From positions 310,001 through 374,000 of the forward strand of contig CAVYOE010000001.1 in NCBI GenBank assembly GCA_963770155.1: 64,000 bases of DNA, in the 5' to 3' direction. The notes beneath the pieces are model-generated. The model was not told the DNA's origin. It saw nothing but the letters and a program-made list of their open reading frames with translations, and did no database searches. The first letter of the stretch is position 1; each line of letters opens with the position of its first letter. Made by a program: the position numbers and the translations under genes. Origin of the DNA: CAVYOE01 sp963770155 (GTDB lineage Bacteria > Actinomycetota > Thermoleophilia > Solirubrobacterales > 70-9). Positions 8,612 to 16,803 of this stretch are shown here, in pieces.

Positions 8612-10105
8612 TCAGTCGCCGGTGTTCGGACCCAGCTCGCCAATGGGGCGGTCGCCGTCGACCGTCTGGAAGCTGCCGGTCTCCTCGGAGAAGCGCGCGA
8701 TGCCCGCCTGCCTTGCCTCGTCGACGACCGCCTTGGCGACAGCGGGAGCAACTTCGCGGTCAAAGGCGCTCGGGATGATGTAGTCCTCCGCCAGGTCCTC
8801 CTCGGCGACGACCTCGGCGATCCCACGCGCGGCGGCCATCTTCATTTCCTCGGTGATCGCCGGAGCGCCGGCATCGAGCGCGCCCCGGAAAACACCCGGG
8901 AAGCAGAGCACGTTGTTGATCTGGTTCGGATAATCCGAGCGGCCGGTAGCCATGATCCTCACGTAGGGCTCGGCGTCCTCGGGCATGACCTCCGGGGTGG
9001 GGTTGGCCATCGCGAACACGATCGCGTCGTCGTTCATCTTCTCCAGCGATTTCGGCTCGATCAGCCCCGGGCCGGAGAGGCCGACGAAAAGGTCGGTTCC
9101 CTCGATCACCTCGTTCGGGTCACCCGTGAGCTTCTCGGCATTCGTGTTCTCGGCGTACCACTTCTTGATCTCGGTCATCTCCCCCGCCTGGTAGTCGTCG
9201 CGTTCGGTGGAGACGGCGCCCCTGCGGTCGCAGCCGATGATCTCGGTCACCCCGGCCGCCTGCATCATCTTGGTGCAGGCCATTCCCGCGGCGCCGAGGC
9301 CGAGGAACATGACTCGCAGGCTCTCGATCGGCTTGCCCACGATCTTGAGAGCGTTGAACAAGGCCGCCATCACCACCACCGCGGTGCCGTGCTGGTCGTC
9401 GTGAAAGACCGGGATGTCGAGTTCCTCGATCAGCCGCTCCTCGATCTCGAAGCATCGGGGGGCGGAGATGTCCTCGAGGTTGATCCCTCCGAAGGTCGGG
9501 GCGATCAGCTTCACGGTCTCGACGATCTGGTCGGGATCGTGGGTAGAGAGCGCGATCGGAAAGGCATCGACGTCGGCGAACTCCTTGAACAGCATCGCCT
9601 TGCCCTCCATCACCGGCATCGCTGCCTCAGGCCCGATGTCACCGAGGCCGAGCACGGCGCTGCCGTCGGTGACGACGGCGACCGTGTTGCGCTTGATCGT
9701 CAGCTCGAAGGCTCGGGTTCGGTCCTCCGCGATCGCAGTGCATACGCGAGCGACCCCCGGGGTGTAGGCCATCGAGAGGTCGTCGCGCGTCTTCAACGGA
9801 TACTTGTTGTGCTGCTCGATCTTGCCGCCCTGATGCATCTCGAAGGTGCGGTCGGTGTAGGCGAGCACCTTGGCGCCGCGGGTGGAGCCGATCGAGCGCA
9901 GGATCGCCTCCCAGTGCTCCTGGTCGCGGGCGTCGATCGTGAATTCGCGAACCCGCTTGTTCTCGCCGCCGGCGCCTGGGACCATGTCCACCGAGGTGAG
10001 CGAGCCGCCGGCCTCGGCGATCGCCGCGGTCAGCTTGCCCAGGGGCTCCTGCCGGGCATCGAGCTCGACCCGGACGGTAACGCTGAACTGTGCCTGTGCG
10101 GGCAT
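8612..10105 (-). CDS. NAD(P)-dependent malic enzyme with N-terminal ACT domain
   Basis: A 497-residue enzyme that decarboxylates malate to pyruvate with reduction of NAD or NADP. Residues about 7-80 form an ACT domain, suggesting allosteric control by a small molecule such as an amino acid. The catalytic part follows: YTPGVARVC (tyrosine), KRNTVAVVTDGSAVLGLGD, EGKAMLFKEFADVD (general-base lysine region) and metal-binding GINLEDISAPRCFEIE. The NAD fold has VMFLGLGAAGMA. The length equals other ACT-malic enzymes. ATG 10105 sits 6 nt after a good -10 hexamer and has no Shine-Dalgarno, so a leaderless message is likely. Confidence 0.95.
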   Translation of the reverse strand: MPAQAQFSVTVRVELDARQEPLGKLTAAIAEAGGSLTSVDMVPGAGGENKRVREFTIDARDQEHWEAILRSIGSTRGAKVLAYTDRTFEMHQGGKIEQHNKYPLKTRDDLSMAYTPGVARVCTAIAEDRTRAFELTIKRNTVAVVTDGSAVLGLGDIGPEAAMPVMEGKAMLFKEFADVDAFPIALSTHDPDQIVETVKLIAPTFGGINLEDISAPRCFEIEERLIEELDIPVFHDDQHGTAVVVMAALFNALKIVGKPIESLRVMFLGLGAAGMACTKMMQAAGVTEIIGCDRRGAVSTERDDYQAGEMTEIKKWYAENTNAEKLTGDPNEVIEGTDLFVGLSGPGLIEPKSLEKMNDDAIVFAMANPTPEVMPEDAEPYVRIMATGRSDYPNQINNVLCFPGVFRGALDAGAPAITEEMKMAAARGIAEVVAEEDLAEDYIIPSAFDREVAPAVAKAVVDEARQAGIARFSEETGSFQTVDGDRPIGELGPNTGD

Positions 10106-10111
10106 GGACGG

Positions 10112-10117
10112 ATCATA
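10112..10117 (-). promoter_or_regulatory. -10 element of the malic enzyme gene (probable leaderless promoter)
   Basis: Reads TATGAT on the minus strand, exactly 6 nt before the ATG, placing the transcription start at or next to the start codon. No clear -35 box is seen. Confidence 0.6.
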
Positions 10118-10163
10118 CGTTTGCGGGAGCGCCTGCCCGCAGGGGCATGACCAGGACGCTGAG

Positions 10164-11747
10164 TCAGCTGTGCCCGTCGGGCCGCAGCGCCAGGACGATC
10201 ACGTCGTCGCGAGGCTCCCACCCATCAGCGTGCTGGAGCAGGCTGCGCTCGATTCGTTCCACGATCTCGTTGGCGCTGAGACCCGCGCAGGAGGTGACCA
10301 CCGCGTTCAGCTCCTCGGGACTGACGAACTGCTCCGGTGCGAACGCATCGGTGAGGCCGTCGGTGTGCATGACGAGAGCATCGCCGCGCGCCAGTTCGAG
10401 CTCGATGTCCTCGAGGCGAGGATCTGGCGCGGCGCCGAGGAGCGTGCCGGCGCCAACCGGCCGCACGCTGCCGTCGGCCTTCAGTACGAGGGCGGGCGGG
10501 TGCCCGCCGTTCGCCAGTCTGATCCGGGCGCTTCCGTCGGTACCGAGAGTGATCTGCGAATAGATGATCGTGCAGTTCTGTCCCGGCGAGTGCCGCAGCA
10601 GCGCCTCGTTCAGCTGCGCGAGGATGCGGCTCGGCTGCGACTCGTTCATCGCTGTGGCGCGCAGCGTGTAGCGCGCGAGCGCGGTGGTGGCAGCGGCGGT
10701 AGGACCTTTGCCGACGACGTCCCCGACAACCACGGTCCAGCTCCCGTCGTCGTTCTCGAACCAGTCGAAGAAATCGCCGCCGACCAAATGGCGTTCGCCG
10801 GCAGGGCGGTAGGCGACGGCGATCTCGGCACCCGGCATCTCGGGGAGGTCCGCCGGCAACAGGCTCTCCTGCAGGGTCGTTGCGATGTATTGGAGGGAGT
10901 CCTCTACCTGCCGGCGCTGGGTGACCATTGCCGCCAGGACCAGCGAGCTCATCGAGGCGACTCCCAGGAAGCCTTGGGCGAGCAGCAGCCGGTCGTCGGC
11001 GGGGTGTCCCGAGAATGGGCCCTTGTCGGCGTCGGTCAGGGGTACCGCTATCGCGGCGATCATCAGGCAGACCCCGACCGCACCGAGGGCGCCGAAGCGC
11101 AAGCACGCCCAGATCACAACCGGAATCAGCAGGAACGTGATCGTCGCCGAGACGCTGAAGACCAGCACGGCGGCCCCCGCGGTGCTCAATACGAGTGCCA
11201 CCGCTTCCCCGGACGGGAGCTGTCCACGAAGCGACGACCAGCGTGTGGCCACGATCATCAGAACCGGCGCTACGACGAGGTCTCCACCCATGTCACCCAG
11301 CCACCAGGTGCGCCAGGTGGTCAGGTAGTCGGCTGACGCAATCTGATCGGAGACCAACAGACTGGTCGTGCCCAGGGTCGCGGCGACCGCGGTGCTGACG
11401 CCGCCGGCCAGAACGGCCAGAGCGACCACGTCGCTGACCCGTTCCAGCAACGGCTGGAAGCCGACCCGCCGCAGCAGGTGCGCCCCGATCAACGCCTCGA
11501 GCGTGTTGCCGACCGTGATCCCGAGTACGGCGTAGACCGGGACGTCACCCGTGGTCAGGTTCGCGAGGAAGGCCCCGAGTGCCACCCCCGGCCAGTACCG
11601 GTAGCCACCGAGGACGAGCGCCGCCAGCGCGATTCCGGTCGGCGGCCAGATCGCGGTGACGCTCTCGGTCTCGAATGCGAGCGCCAGCCCGAGCTTCGCT
11701 GCCCCGTAGTAGGCGGCGGCGAGTAGGAGGATTTTGACCAGACGCAG
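10164..11747 (-). CDS. Membrane MASE1 sensor fused to SpoIIE/PP2C-type serine phosphatase
   Basis: About 527 residues. The N-terminal half is a multi-span MASE1 domain; the diagnostic region (IWPPTGIALAALVLGGYRYW) lies upstream of the first standard start (GTG 11585), so the gene must begin near 11747. Only CTG codons (11747, 11741) or ATC are available there. Residues from about 300 to the end are a PP2C-like SpoIIE phosphatase: LQESLLPADLP, VGGDFFDWFE and VGDVVGKGPTAA (metal aspartates), ANGGHPPALV and HTDGLTDAF. Such proteins dephosphorylate anti-anti-sigma factors or make other phospho-switch outputs; MASE1 is a membrane sensor of unknown ligand. No sigma-regulator gene is nearby. Domains are certain, the exact start is not. 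Confidence 0.82.
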   Translation of the reverse strand: MRLVKILLLAAAYYGAAKLGLALAFETESVTAIWPPTGIALAALVLGGYRYWPGVALGAFLANLTTGDVPVYAVLGITVGNTLEALIGAHLLRRVGFQPLLERVSDVVALAVLAGGVSTAVAATLGTTSLLVSDQIASADYLTTWRTWWLGDMGGDLVVAPVLMIVATRWSSLRGQLPSGEAVALVLSTAGAAVLVFSVSATITFLLIPVVIWACLRFGALGAVGVCLMIAAIAVPLTDADKGPFSGHPADDRLLLAQGFLGVASMSSLVLAAMVTQRRQVEDSLQYIATTLQESLLPADLPEMPGAEIAVAYRPAGERHLVGGDFFDWFENDDGSWTVVVGDVVGKGPTAAATTALARYTLRATAMNESQPSRILAQLNEALLRHSPGQNCTIIYSQITLGTDGSARIRLANGGHPPALVLKADGSVRPVGAGTLLGAAPDPRLEDIELELARGDALVMHTDGLTDAFAPEQFVSPEELNAVVTSCAGLSANEIVERIERSLLQHADGWEPRDDVIVLALRPDGHS

Positions 11748-11840
11748 GTTCCGGTCGTTCGCCGCCGCAGATCCCCTGATCGCTGCGATGCTTCTTAGGC
11801 TACTTGCCCCGCCCGGCCGGGGACCGCCGGACGCCCCTCA

Positions 11841-11846
11841 TATCAT
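11841..11846 (+). promoter_or_regulatory. -10 element of polA (probable leaderless promoter)
   Basis: TATCAT lies 7 nt before ATG 11854, and no Shine-Dalgarno is seen. This supports ATG 11854 over the in-frame ATG at 11734. Confidence 0.55.
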
Positions 11847-11853
11847 CGGGGCG

Positions 11854-14511
11854 ATGCCCCCCGAGGCCGGCACCAAGACGAAGCCAAAGGCAAAGCCGAA
11901 GGCCGGCGAGCTCTTCCTGATCGACGGCAACTCGCTCGCCTACCGCGCCTTCTACGCCCTGCCGGAATCGATCGCGACCCACGACGGCCGGCCGACGAAC
12001 GCGATCTACGGGCTCGCCTCGATGTTCGCGAAGATGCTGACCGACTTCGAGCCGGCCGCGGTGGTGGTGGCGTGGGACGCCGGCTGGTCCGGCCGCGAGG
12101 TCACCTACAAGCCTTACAAGGCCGAGCGCAAACCGCGCCCCGACCTGCTCTCGGAGCAGTGGCCGCACCTGATGCCCCTGGCCGAGGCGTTCGGGTTCAC
12201 CAACGTCAAAGTGAAGGGCTACGAAGCCGACGATGTGATCGCGAGCCTGACCAAGCGCGCGCGAGAGCAGGGGATCGAGGTGATGGTCGTCTCGGGCGAC
12301 CGCGACGTCTACCAGCTGGTCGAAAAGGGGGTGCGCGTGATGACCACCTCCCGCGGGGTCACCGACACCAAGATCTACGACCGCGACGGCGTGATCGAGC
12401 GCTACGGAGTGCCGCCCGAGCTGGTCACCGACCTGATCGGCCTCAAGGGAGACACCTCCGACAACATCCCCGGCGTCCCCGGGATCGGCGACAAGACCGC
12501 CGCGCAGCTGCTCCAGGAATTTGGCTCGCTCGAGGAGGTGCTGGCCAATGTAGAAAAGATCTCGGGGGTGAAGCGCAAGGAGAACCTCACCAACCACGCC
12601 GAGGACGCCCGGATCTCGAAGCAACTGGCGACCGCGGTCACCGACATCGATTTCGAGCTCGACCTCGAGCAGCTGATGGCGAGCACCATGGACCGCAGCG
12701 GCTTGCGCGAAGTCGCGCGCGAGTTCGAGCTGCGCGTCGTGGTCGAGCGGATGGAGGAGGAGCTCGGCGCCGACTTCATTCCCGAGGGTGGAGCGGAGGA
12801 GACGCTCGAGGTGAAGGCCGAGGCGGGAAAGATCGAGGACCTGACCCCCGGAGAGGTGGCCCTCGCGATCGCGGCGGGCAATTGGGGCGCGACCGACGGC
12901 AAGAAGATCGTGACCGGCATCTGCGAGACCTACGACGGCCTCATCGCGTCGCTCGAGGGCCGGCCCCTGATCGCCCACGACCTGAAGAGCCTCGGTGGAA
13001 TGGCGCGTCACGGTCTGCTGGCAGCCGCGGCCGAGAAGTCGACGGACGGCGGCCTCGACCTCCGCCACGACACCATGGTCGCGGCGTACATCCTCGATCC
13101 CGCCCGTCGCACCTATGACCTGATCGAGATCGCCGCCCAGCGCGGCCTCGCTGCCGAGAAACGCGAGGGCAGCGAGGGCGACGAGGCCCAGATGGAGCTG
13201 GGTGAGGAGCCGCCGCCCGATCCGGCCGCCGAGGCGCGGCTCGCCTGGGAGATCGCCGCGCTCCAGCGCGTGTCGATCGAGGAGTCCGGGTTGCAGCGGC
13301 TGATGAACGAGGTCGAGATGCCCCTGGTCGAAGTCCTCGCCGAGGTCGAGCGCACCGGGATCAAGCTCGACCAGAAGCGCCTGGCCGAGATCGGAAAGGA
13401 CTTCAACCGCCGCATCGCCAAGCTCGAAAAGGAGATCTTCAAGCTCGCCGGCCGCGAATTCACGATCGGGTCGCCACAGCAGCTCGCCGAGGTCCTGTTC
13501 GTCGAACTGCAACTTACGAAGAAGCGCCGTGGCAAGACGGGTTTCTCGACGGATGCCCGGGTGCTCTCCCAGATCCGCGAGGAACACGAGGTCGTCCCCC
13601 GGATCGAGGAGTGGCGCGAGCTGACCAAGCTGAAGAGCACCTATCTCGACGCGTTGCCGGAGCTGATCGACCCCGAGACGAAGCGGATCCACACCACCTT
13701 CAACCAGACAGCGACAGCGACCGGCCGTCTCTCCAGCACCAACCCGAACCTGCAGAACATTCCGATCCGCAGCGAAGAGGGCCGGCCGATTCGCTCCTGC
13801 TTCGTCGCTCCGCGAGGCCGCCGGTTGCTCTCCGCCGACTACAACCAGATCGAGCTGCGGATTCTCGCCCACATCGCCGACGAGGACGCGCTGCGGGAGA
13901 TCTTCAACCGCGGCGAGGACATCCACACCGCGACCGCGGCGGAGATCCTCGGCGCCGATCCGAGCGCGGTAACGGCGGGCGAGCGGTCAAAGGCAAAGAT
14001 GGTCAACTACGGCATCGCCTACGGGCTCTCGGCTTTTGGCCTCGCCGACCGGCTCGGGATAGACGAAGCGGAGGCCGGCGCCTACATCGACCGCTACTTC
14101 GAGCGCTTCCCGAAGGTGAAGACGTACATCGACGAGACAATCGAGTCGGCCAAGGAGGAGGGCCACGTCTCCACGCTGCTCGGCCGCCGCCGCCCGATTC
14201 CGGAGCTGCGCTCAGGGCGGGTTCAGACCCGGCGCCAGGGGGAAAGGCTCGCCGTCAACATGCCGATCCAGGGGACTTCGGCCGACATCATCAAGCTGGC
14301 CATGGTCCGGGCCCGCAATGCACTGGCCGAAAAGAAGCTCGAGACCAAACTCGTCCTTCAGATTCACGACGAGCTTCTGTTCGAGGGCCCGGCCGGGGAG
14401 ATGGAGGAAGCGGAGAAGCTGGTCGAGCCGGCGATGTGCGGCGCCTTCGACCTCGATCCGCCACTCGCGGTGGACATCGGCGTCGGCCCGGACTGGCTCG
14501 CGGCCAAGTAG
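11854..14511 (+). CDS. polA: DNA polymerase I
   Basis: 885 residues; fills gaps and removes primers in replication and excision repair. Residues about 14-300 are the 5'-3' exonuclease (LFLIDGNSLAYRAFYAL, VVSGDRDVYQLV). The middle 3'-5' exonuclease region (about 330-480) has lost the usual first acidic motif, so proofreading is probably absent, as in many actinobacterial and Bacillus/Thermus relatives. The polymerase domain shows motif A SADYNQIELR near 661, motif B RSKAKMVNYGIAYG near 710 and motif C LQIHDELLFE near 833. A Lys/Pro-rich N-terminal tail precedes the first domain. The gene leads the actinobacterial order polA, rpsA, coaE, uvrB, uvrA. Confidence 0.97.
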   Translation: MPPEAGTKTKPKAKPKAGELFLIDGNSLAYRAFYALPESIATHDGRPTNAIYGLASMFAKMLTDFEPAAVVVAWDAGWSGREVTYKPYKAERKPRPDLLSEQWPHLMPLAEAFGFTNVKVKGYEADDVIASLTKRAREQGIEVMVVSGDRDVYQLVEKGVRVMTTSRGVTDTKIYDRDGVIERYGVPPELVTDLIGLKGDTSDNIPGVPGIGDKTAAQLLQEFGSLEEVLANVEKISGVKRKENLTNHAEDARISKQLATAVTDIDFELDLEQLMASTMDRSGLREVAREFELRVVVERMEEELGADFIPEGGAEETLEVKAEAGKIEDLTPGEVALAIAAGNWGATDGKKIVTGICETYDGLIASLEGRPLIAHDLKSLGGMARHGLLAAAAEKSTDGGLDLRHDTMVAAYILDPARRTYDLIEIAAQRGLAAEKREGSEGDEAQMELGEEPPPDPAAEARLAWEIAALQRVSIEESGLQRLMNEVEMPLVEVLAEVERTGIKLDQKRLAEIGKDFNRRIAKLEKEIFKLAGREFTIGSPQQLAEVLFVELQLTKKRRGKTGFSTDARVLSQIREEHEVVPRIEEWRELTKLKSTYLDALPELIDPETKRIHTTFNQTATATGRLSSTNPNLQNIPIRSEEGRPIRSCFVAPRGRRLLSADYNQIELRILAHIADEDALREIFNRGEDIHTATAAEILGADPSAVTAGERSKAKMVNYGIAYGLSAFGLADRLGIDEAEAGAYIDRYFERFPKVKTYIDETIESAKEEGHVSTLLGRRRPIPELRSGRVQTRRQGERLAVNMPIQGTSADIIKLAMVRARNALAEKKLETKLVLQIHDELLFEGPAGEMEEAEKLVEPAMCGAFDLDPPLAVDIGVGPDWLAAK

Positions 14512-14625
14512 CCAGACACGGAGACGGGGAAGGCGGCGCAGCCGAGGAGGTAGCCGGCTAGTCCCGAAAATCACGCCGGTCCGTGGACCAGAATCCCGGT
14601 ATCGCTCGCCTACCGCGAAACCGGC

Positions 14626-15063
14626 ATGGATAAGGGGCTCGCCGTCGTCGCGATGGCCGTTGTCGGCGGCCTGATCGCGTTGCAGGCACCGATCAACGCC
14701 GGCCTCGGCAAGGAGACCGGCAAGTTCGCCGCGGCGCTGATCTCGTTCATCGTCGGGACGCTGGTCCTGGCAGCGATCGTGGTGGTGGTCGGTCAGGTGA
14801 ACGGGCTCGATGGCGCCACCAGGGTCGAGTGGTACTACCTCCTTGGAGGGGCGCTCGGCGCGGCGTACGTCTTCACCGCGCTGGCGACCGTCAGCACAAT
14901 TGGTGCTGGCGGAGTGGCGGCCGCGACGGTGACCGGCCAGCTGACCGCGTCGGTCGCACTCGACCGGCTCGGCGTTCTCGGCCTGGAGGAAACTCCGCTC
15001 AGTCCAGAGCGGGTTGTGGGCGTCGCGCTGCTCTTGGCGGGGACGGCGCTCGTCGTCCGCTGA
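14626..15063 (+). CDS. YdcZ/DUF606-type small DMT-family membrane protein
   Basis: 145 residues with about five hydrophobic segments and an N-terminal LAVVAMAVVGGLIALQAPIN typical of the DUF606 (YdcZ) branch of the drug/metabolite transporter superfamily. Single-domain members act as dimers; transport substrates are not known. The typical length is 140-150, so it is complete. The last 65 nt overlap the convergent flavoprotein gene, so the C-terminal codons of the two genes are antisense to each other. Confidence 0.85.
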   Translation: MDKGLAVVAMAVVGGLIALQAPINAGLGKETGKFAAALISFIVGTLVLAAIVVVVGQVNGLDGATRVEWYYLLGGALGAAYVFTALATVSTIGAGGVAAATVTGQLTASVALDRLGVLGLEETPLSPERVVGVALLLAGTALVVR

Positions 15064-16147
15064 GCTTCTCCGGCGGCGGAGCGATTCGCAGGTAGTGGTT
15101 AAAGGCCCAGTCGACGAAGCGCTTGCGGCCGGCGGCGCGGATCACCAGGCGCTGGATCCGGGCCGGGAGGCGCGGCAGCAGCCGCTGGGCGCGAAGCATC
15201 CACCGGAACTTCCACTCATGCGCCGCGGCGAAGTCGTGATATTTGCGGAGCGCCTCCGCGCGGCTCTGGCGCCCTTCGACGACGGCGCGGAGCTCGTCCC
15301 CGAGTGCGATCCCGAAATGGAATGCCGTGCGGATTCCCTCGGCGGTCAGCGGCAGGCAGTGGCCAGCCGAGTCGCCGCAAAAGAAGACGGTGTCCTCCGT
15401 CGCCGGGCGCATCTTGTGCGGGATCCAGTTGCCCTGGTAACGGACCCGGTCGCGCTCGAGGTCCTCGGCCAACAGCTCGGTGGTGTCGCGCACGTGGAAG
15501 CGCGGGTCGAAGGACCCGACCCCGATCCGCTGCTCTCCGGCCGCGGGGAAGCTCCAGCCGTAGCCGGCGGGGACATAGCGGCGGTCGATCCAGATCTCGA
15601 GGTCGTCGCTGGCCCCGTCGGGGTGGACTTCGAGCCCGCGTGAGAGCGGGGCGTCCGGCGGCTGGAAGCCGCCGTCCGCGGCGAGCACCCGCCGCCAACC
15701 GAGGGCGTCGACGATCAGCGGTGCGCTGACGTCACCGCGGTCGGTGTGGACGATTTCGCCGCTGCGCCCGTTCACCTTTGCCGTCTCGAACTCGGCGTCG
15801 TTCTGGTCGTCGAGCAGCTCGCACAGCTGCCGGTAGTCGAAGGTGGAGAAGGTCCACGGCAGCTCGTAGCGGGAGGTGCCGCGGGGGGTATGGACCACGA
15901 GTTGGCCGAATTCCTGCCGCGCCGAGGCCTCGATCCCCATCGCCTCGAGCCAGGCGGTCGGAATCCCGCAAGCCGAGGTCTGACGCTCGCCGATCTCATA
16001 GCGGTCGAGGATCAGCACCCGCGCGTCGCTCCCGGCGAGCTGCCGGGCCACCGCCAGTCCGGCGAAGCTGGCCCCGCAGATGATCACGTCGTAGGAACCG
16101 CTTAGCGGGCCGCGTTCTTCACCCCGCTTCGTCATCCGGGTCGGCAC
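14999..16147 (-). CDS. Geranylgeranyl-reductase-like FAD-dependent oxidoreductase
   Basis: 382 residues. The N-terminal FAD motif VIICGASFAGLAVARQLAG and the second motif FFCGDSAGHCLPLTAEGIR place it in the UbiH/geranylgeranyl reductase group, with PAGYGWSFPAA typical of geranylgeranyl reductases. It could reduce isoprenoid chains of quinones or lipids, or act on another lipid; the true substrate is unknown. GTG 16147 is preceded by TACCCT at 6 nt; ATG 16135 is an alternative. The very basic, proline-rich C-terminal end lies in the overlap with the convergent transporter gene. Confidence 0.82.
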   Translation of the reverse strand: MPTRMTKRGEERGPLSGSYDVIICGASFAGLAVARQLAGSDARVLILDRYEIGERQTSACGIPTAWLEAMGIEASARQEFGQLVVHTPRGTSRYELPWTFSTFDYRQLCELLDDQNDAEFETAKVNGRSGEIVHTDRGDVSAPLIVDALGWRRVLAADGGFQPPDAPLSRGLEVHPDGASDDLEIWIDRRYVPAGYGWSFPAAGEQRIGVGSFDPRFHVRDTTELLAEDLERDRVRYQGNWIPHKMRPATEDTVFFCGDSAGHCLPLTAEGIRTAFHFGIALGDELRAVVEGRQSRAEALRKYHDFAAAHEWKFRWMLRAQRLLPRLPARIQRLVIRAAGRKRFVDWAFNHYLRIAPPPEKLSGRRAPSPPRAARRPQPALD

Positions 16148-16153
16148 GCGGCG

Positions 16154-16159
16154 AGGGTA
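16154..16159 (-). promoter_or_regulatory. -10-like hexamer of the geranylgeranyl-reductase-like gene
   Basis: TACCCT on the minus strand, 6 nt before GTG 16147. It fits the TAnnnT spacing seen before other operon-leading genes in this window; no -35 is evident. Confidence 0.4.
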
Positions 16160-16229
16160 GCGGAAGGCCCAGTTGTGGCAGCCTTGACCGATCGACGCCT
16201 CGGCCCACGCCCACGAACATCACCACGAG

Positions 16230-16772
16230 ATGCCCACCGAGGGGCGCGCGCTGACCGCGGTCGCGCTCAGCGCGACGTTGCACTGCCTCACCGGCTGCGC
16301 GATCGGCGAGGTGACCGGCATGGTCGTCGGCACGGCGCTCGGCTTCTCTGAATGGGGGACGGTGGCGCTCGCGGTCGCACTGGCATTTCTCTTCGGCTAC
16401 ACGCTGACGAGCATCCCGCTGCTGCGGGCGGGCTTCTCCGTCGGCGCCGTGATCCCGATCGCCCTTGCCTCCGACACGGTCAGCATCGGGGTGATGGAGG
16501 TGGTCGACAACGCGATCATGCTCGCCATCCCCGGGGCGATGGAGGCCGGGCTCACCAACACCCTGTTCTGGGGCAGCCTCTCGGTGGCGCTGGTGATCGC
16601 CGGCGCCGCCGCCCTTCCATTCAACCGCTGGCTGATCGCCCGTGGCAAGGGACACGTGGCGGTGCACGAGACCGGTGTTCACGGCGGGCCCTCGCCCCGG
16701 CTGGTGGGCGTTGTCGCCGCGGTCGCGGGCACGTTCGGGGCCGTCGTGCTGATCGCCGAAGCCGTCAAGTAA
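16230..16772 (+). CDS. DUF4396 membrane protein
   Basis: 180 residues with about four membrane segments. The N-terminal signature LHCLTGCAIGEVTGMVVGTA, with His and two Cys inside a membrane helix, is that of DUF4396, a family often near copper or heavy-metal genes but without proven function. The reading frame continues upstream as a His-rich stretch (HAHEHHHE, 16206-16229) back to a stop at 16185-16187, with no ATG, GTG or TTG. Relatives commonly have His-rich N-termini, so the real start may be a rare codon there, or a base may be missing. ATG 16230 is the first usable standard start. Confidence 0.82.
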   Translation: MPTEGRALTAVALSATLHCLTGCAIGEVTGMVVGTALGFSEWGTVALAVALAFLFGYTLTSIPLLRAGFSVGAVIPIALASDTVSIGVMEVVDNAIMLAIPGAMEAGLTNTLFWGSLSVALVIAGAAALPFNRWLIARGKGHVAVHETGVHGGPSPRLVGVVAAVAGTFGAVVLIAEAVK

Positions 16773-16789
16773 CGCCAGGCGACCCTCTC

Positions 16790-16795
16790 TATCAT
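16790..16795 (+). promoter_or_regulatory. -10 element of rpsA
   Basis: TATCAT, 8 nt before ATG 16804. No Shine-Dalgarno lies between, so the message is probably leaderless or nearly so. Confidence 0.5.
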
Positions 16796-16803
16796 CCCTC
16801 GCC

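Noticed and set aside
11734..11853. Upstream ATG for polA
   Set aside because: Would add 40 non-conserved residues and read through the -10 element placed 7 nt before ATG 11854.
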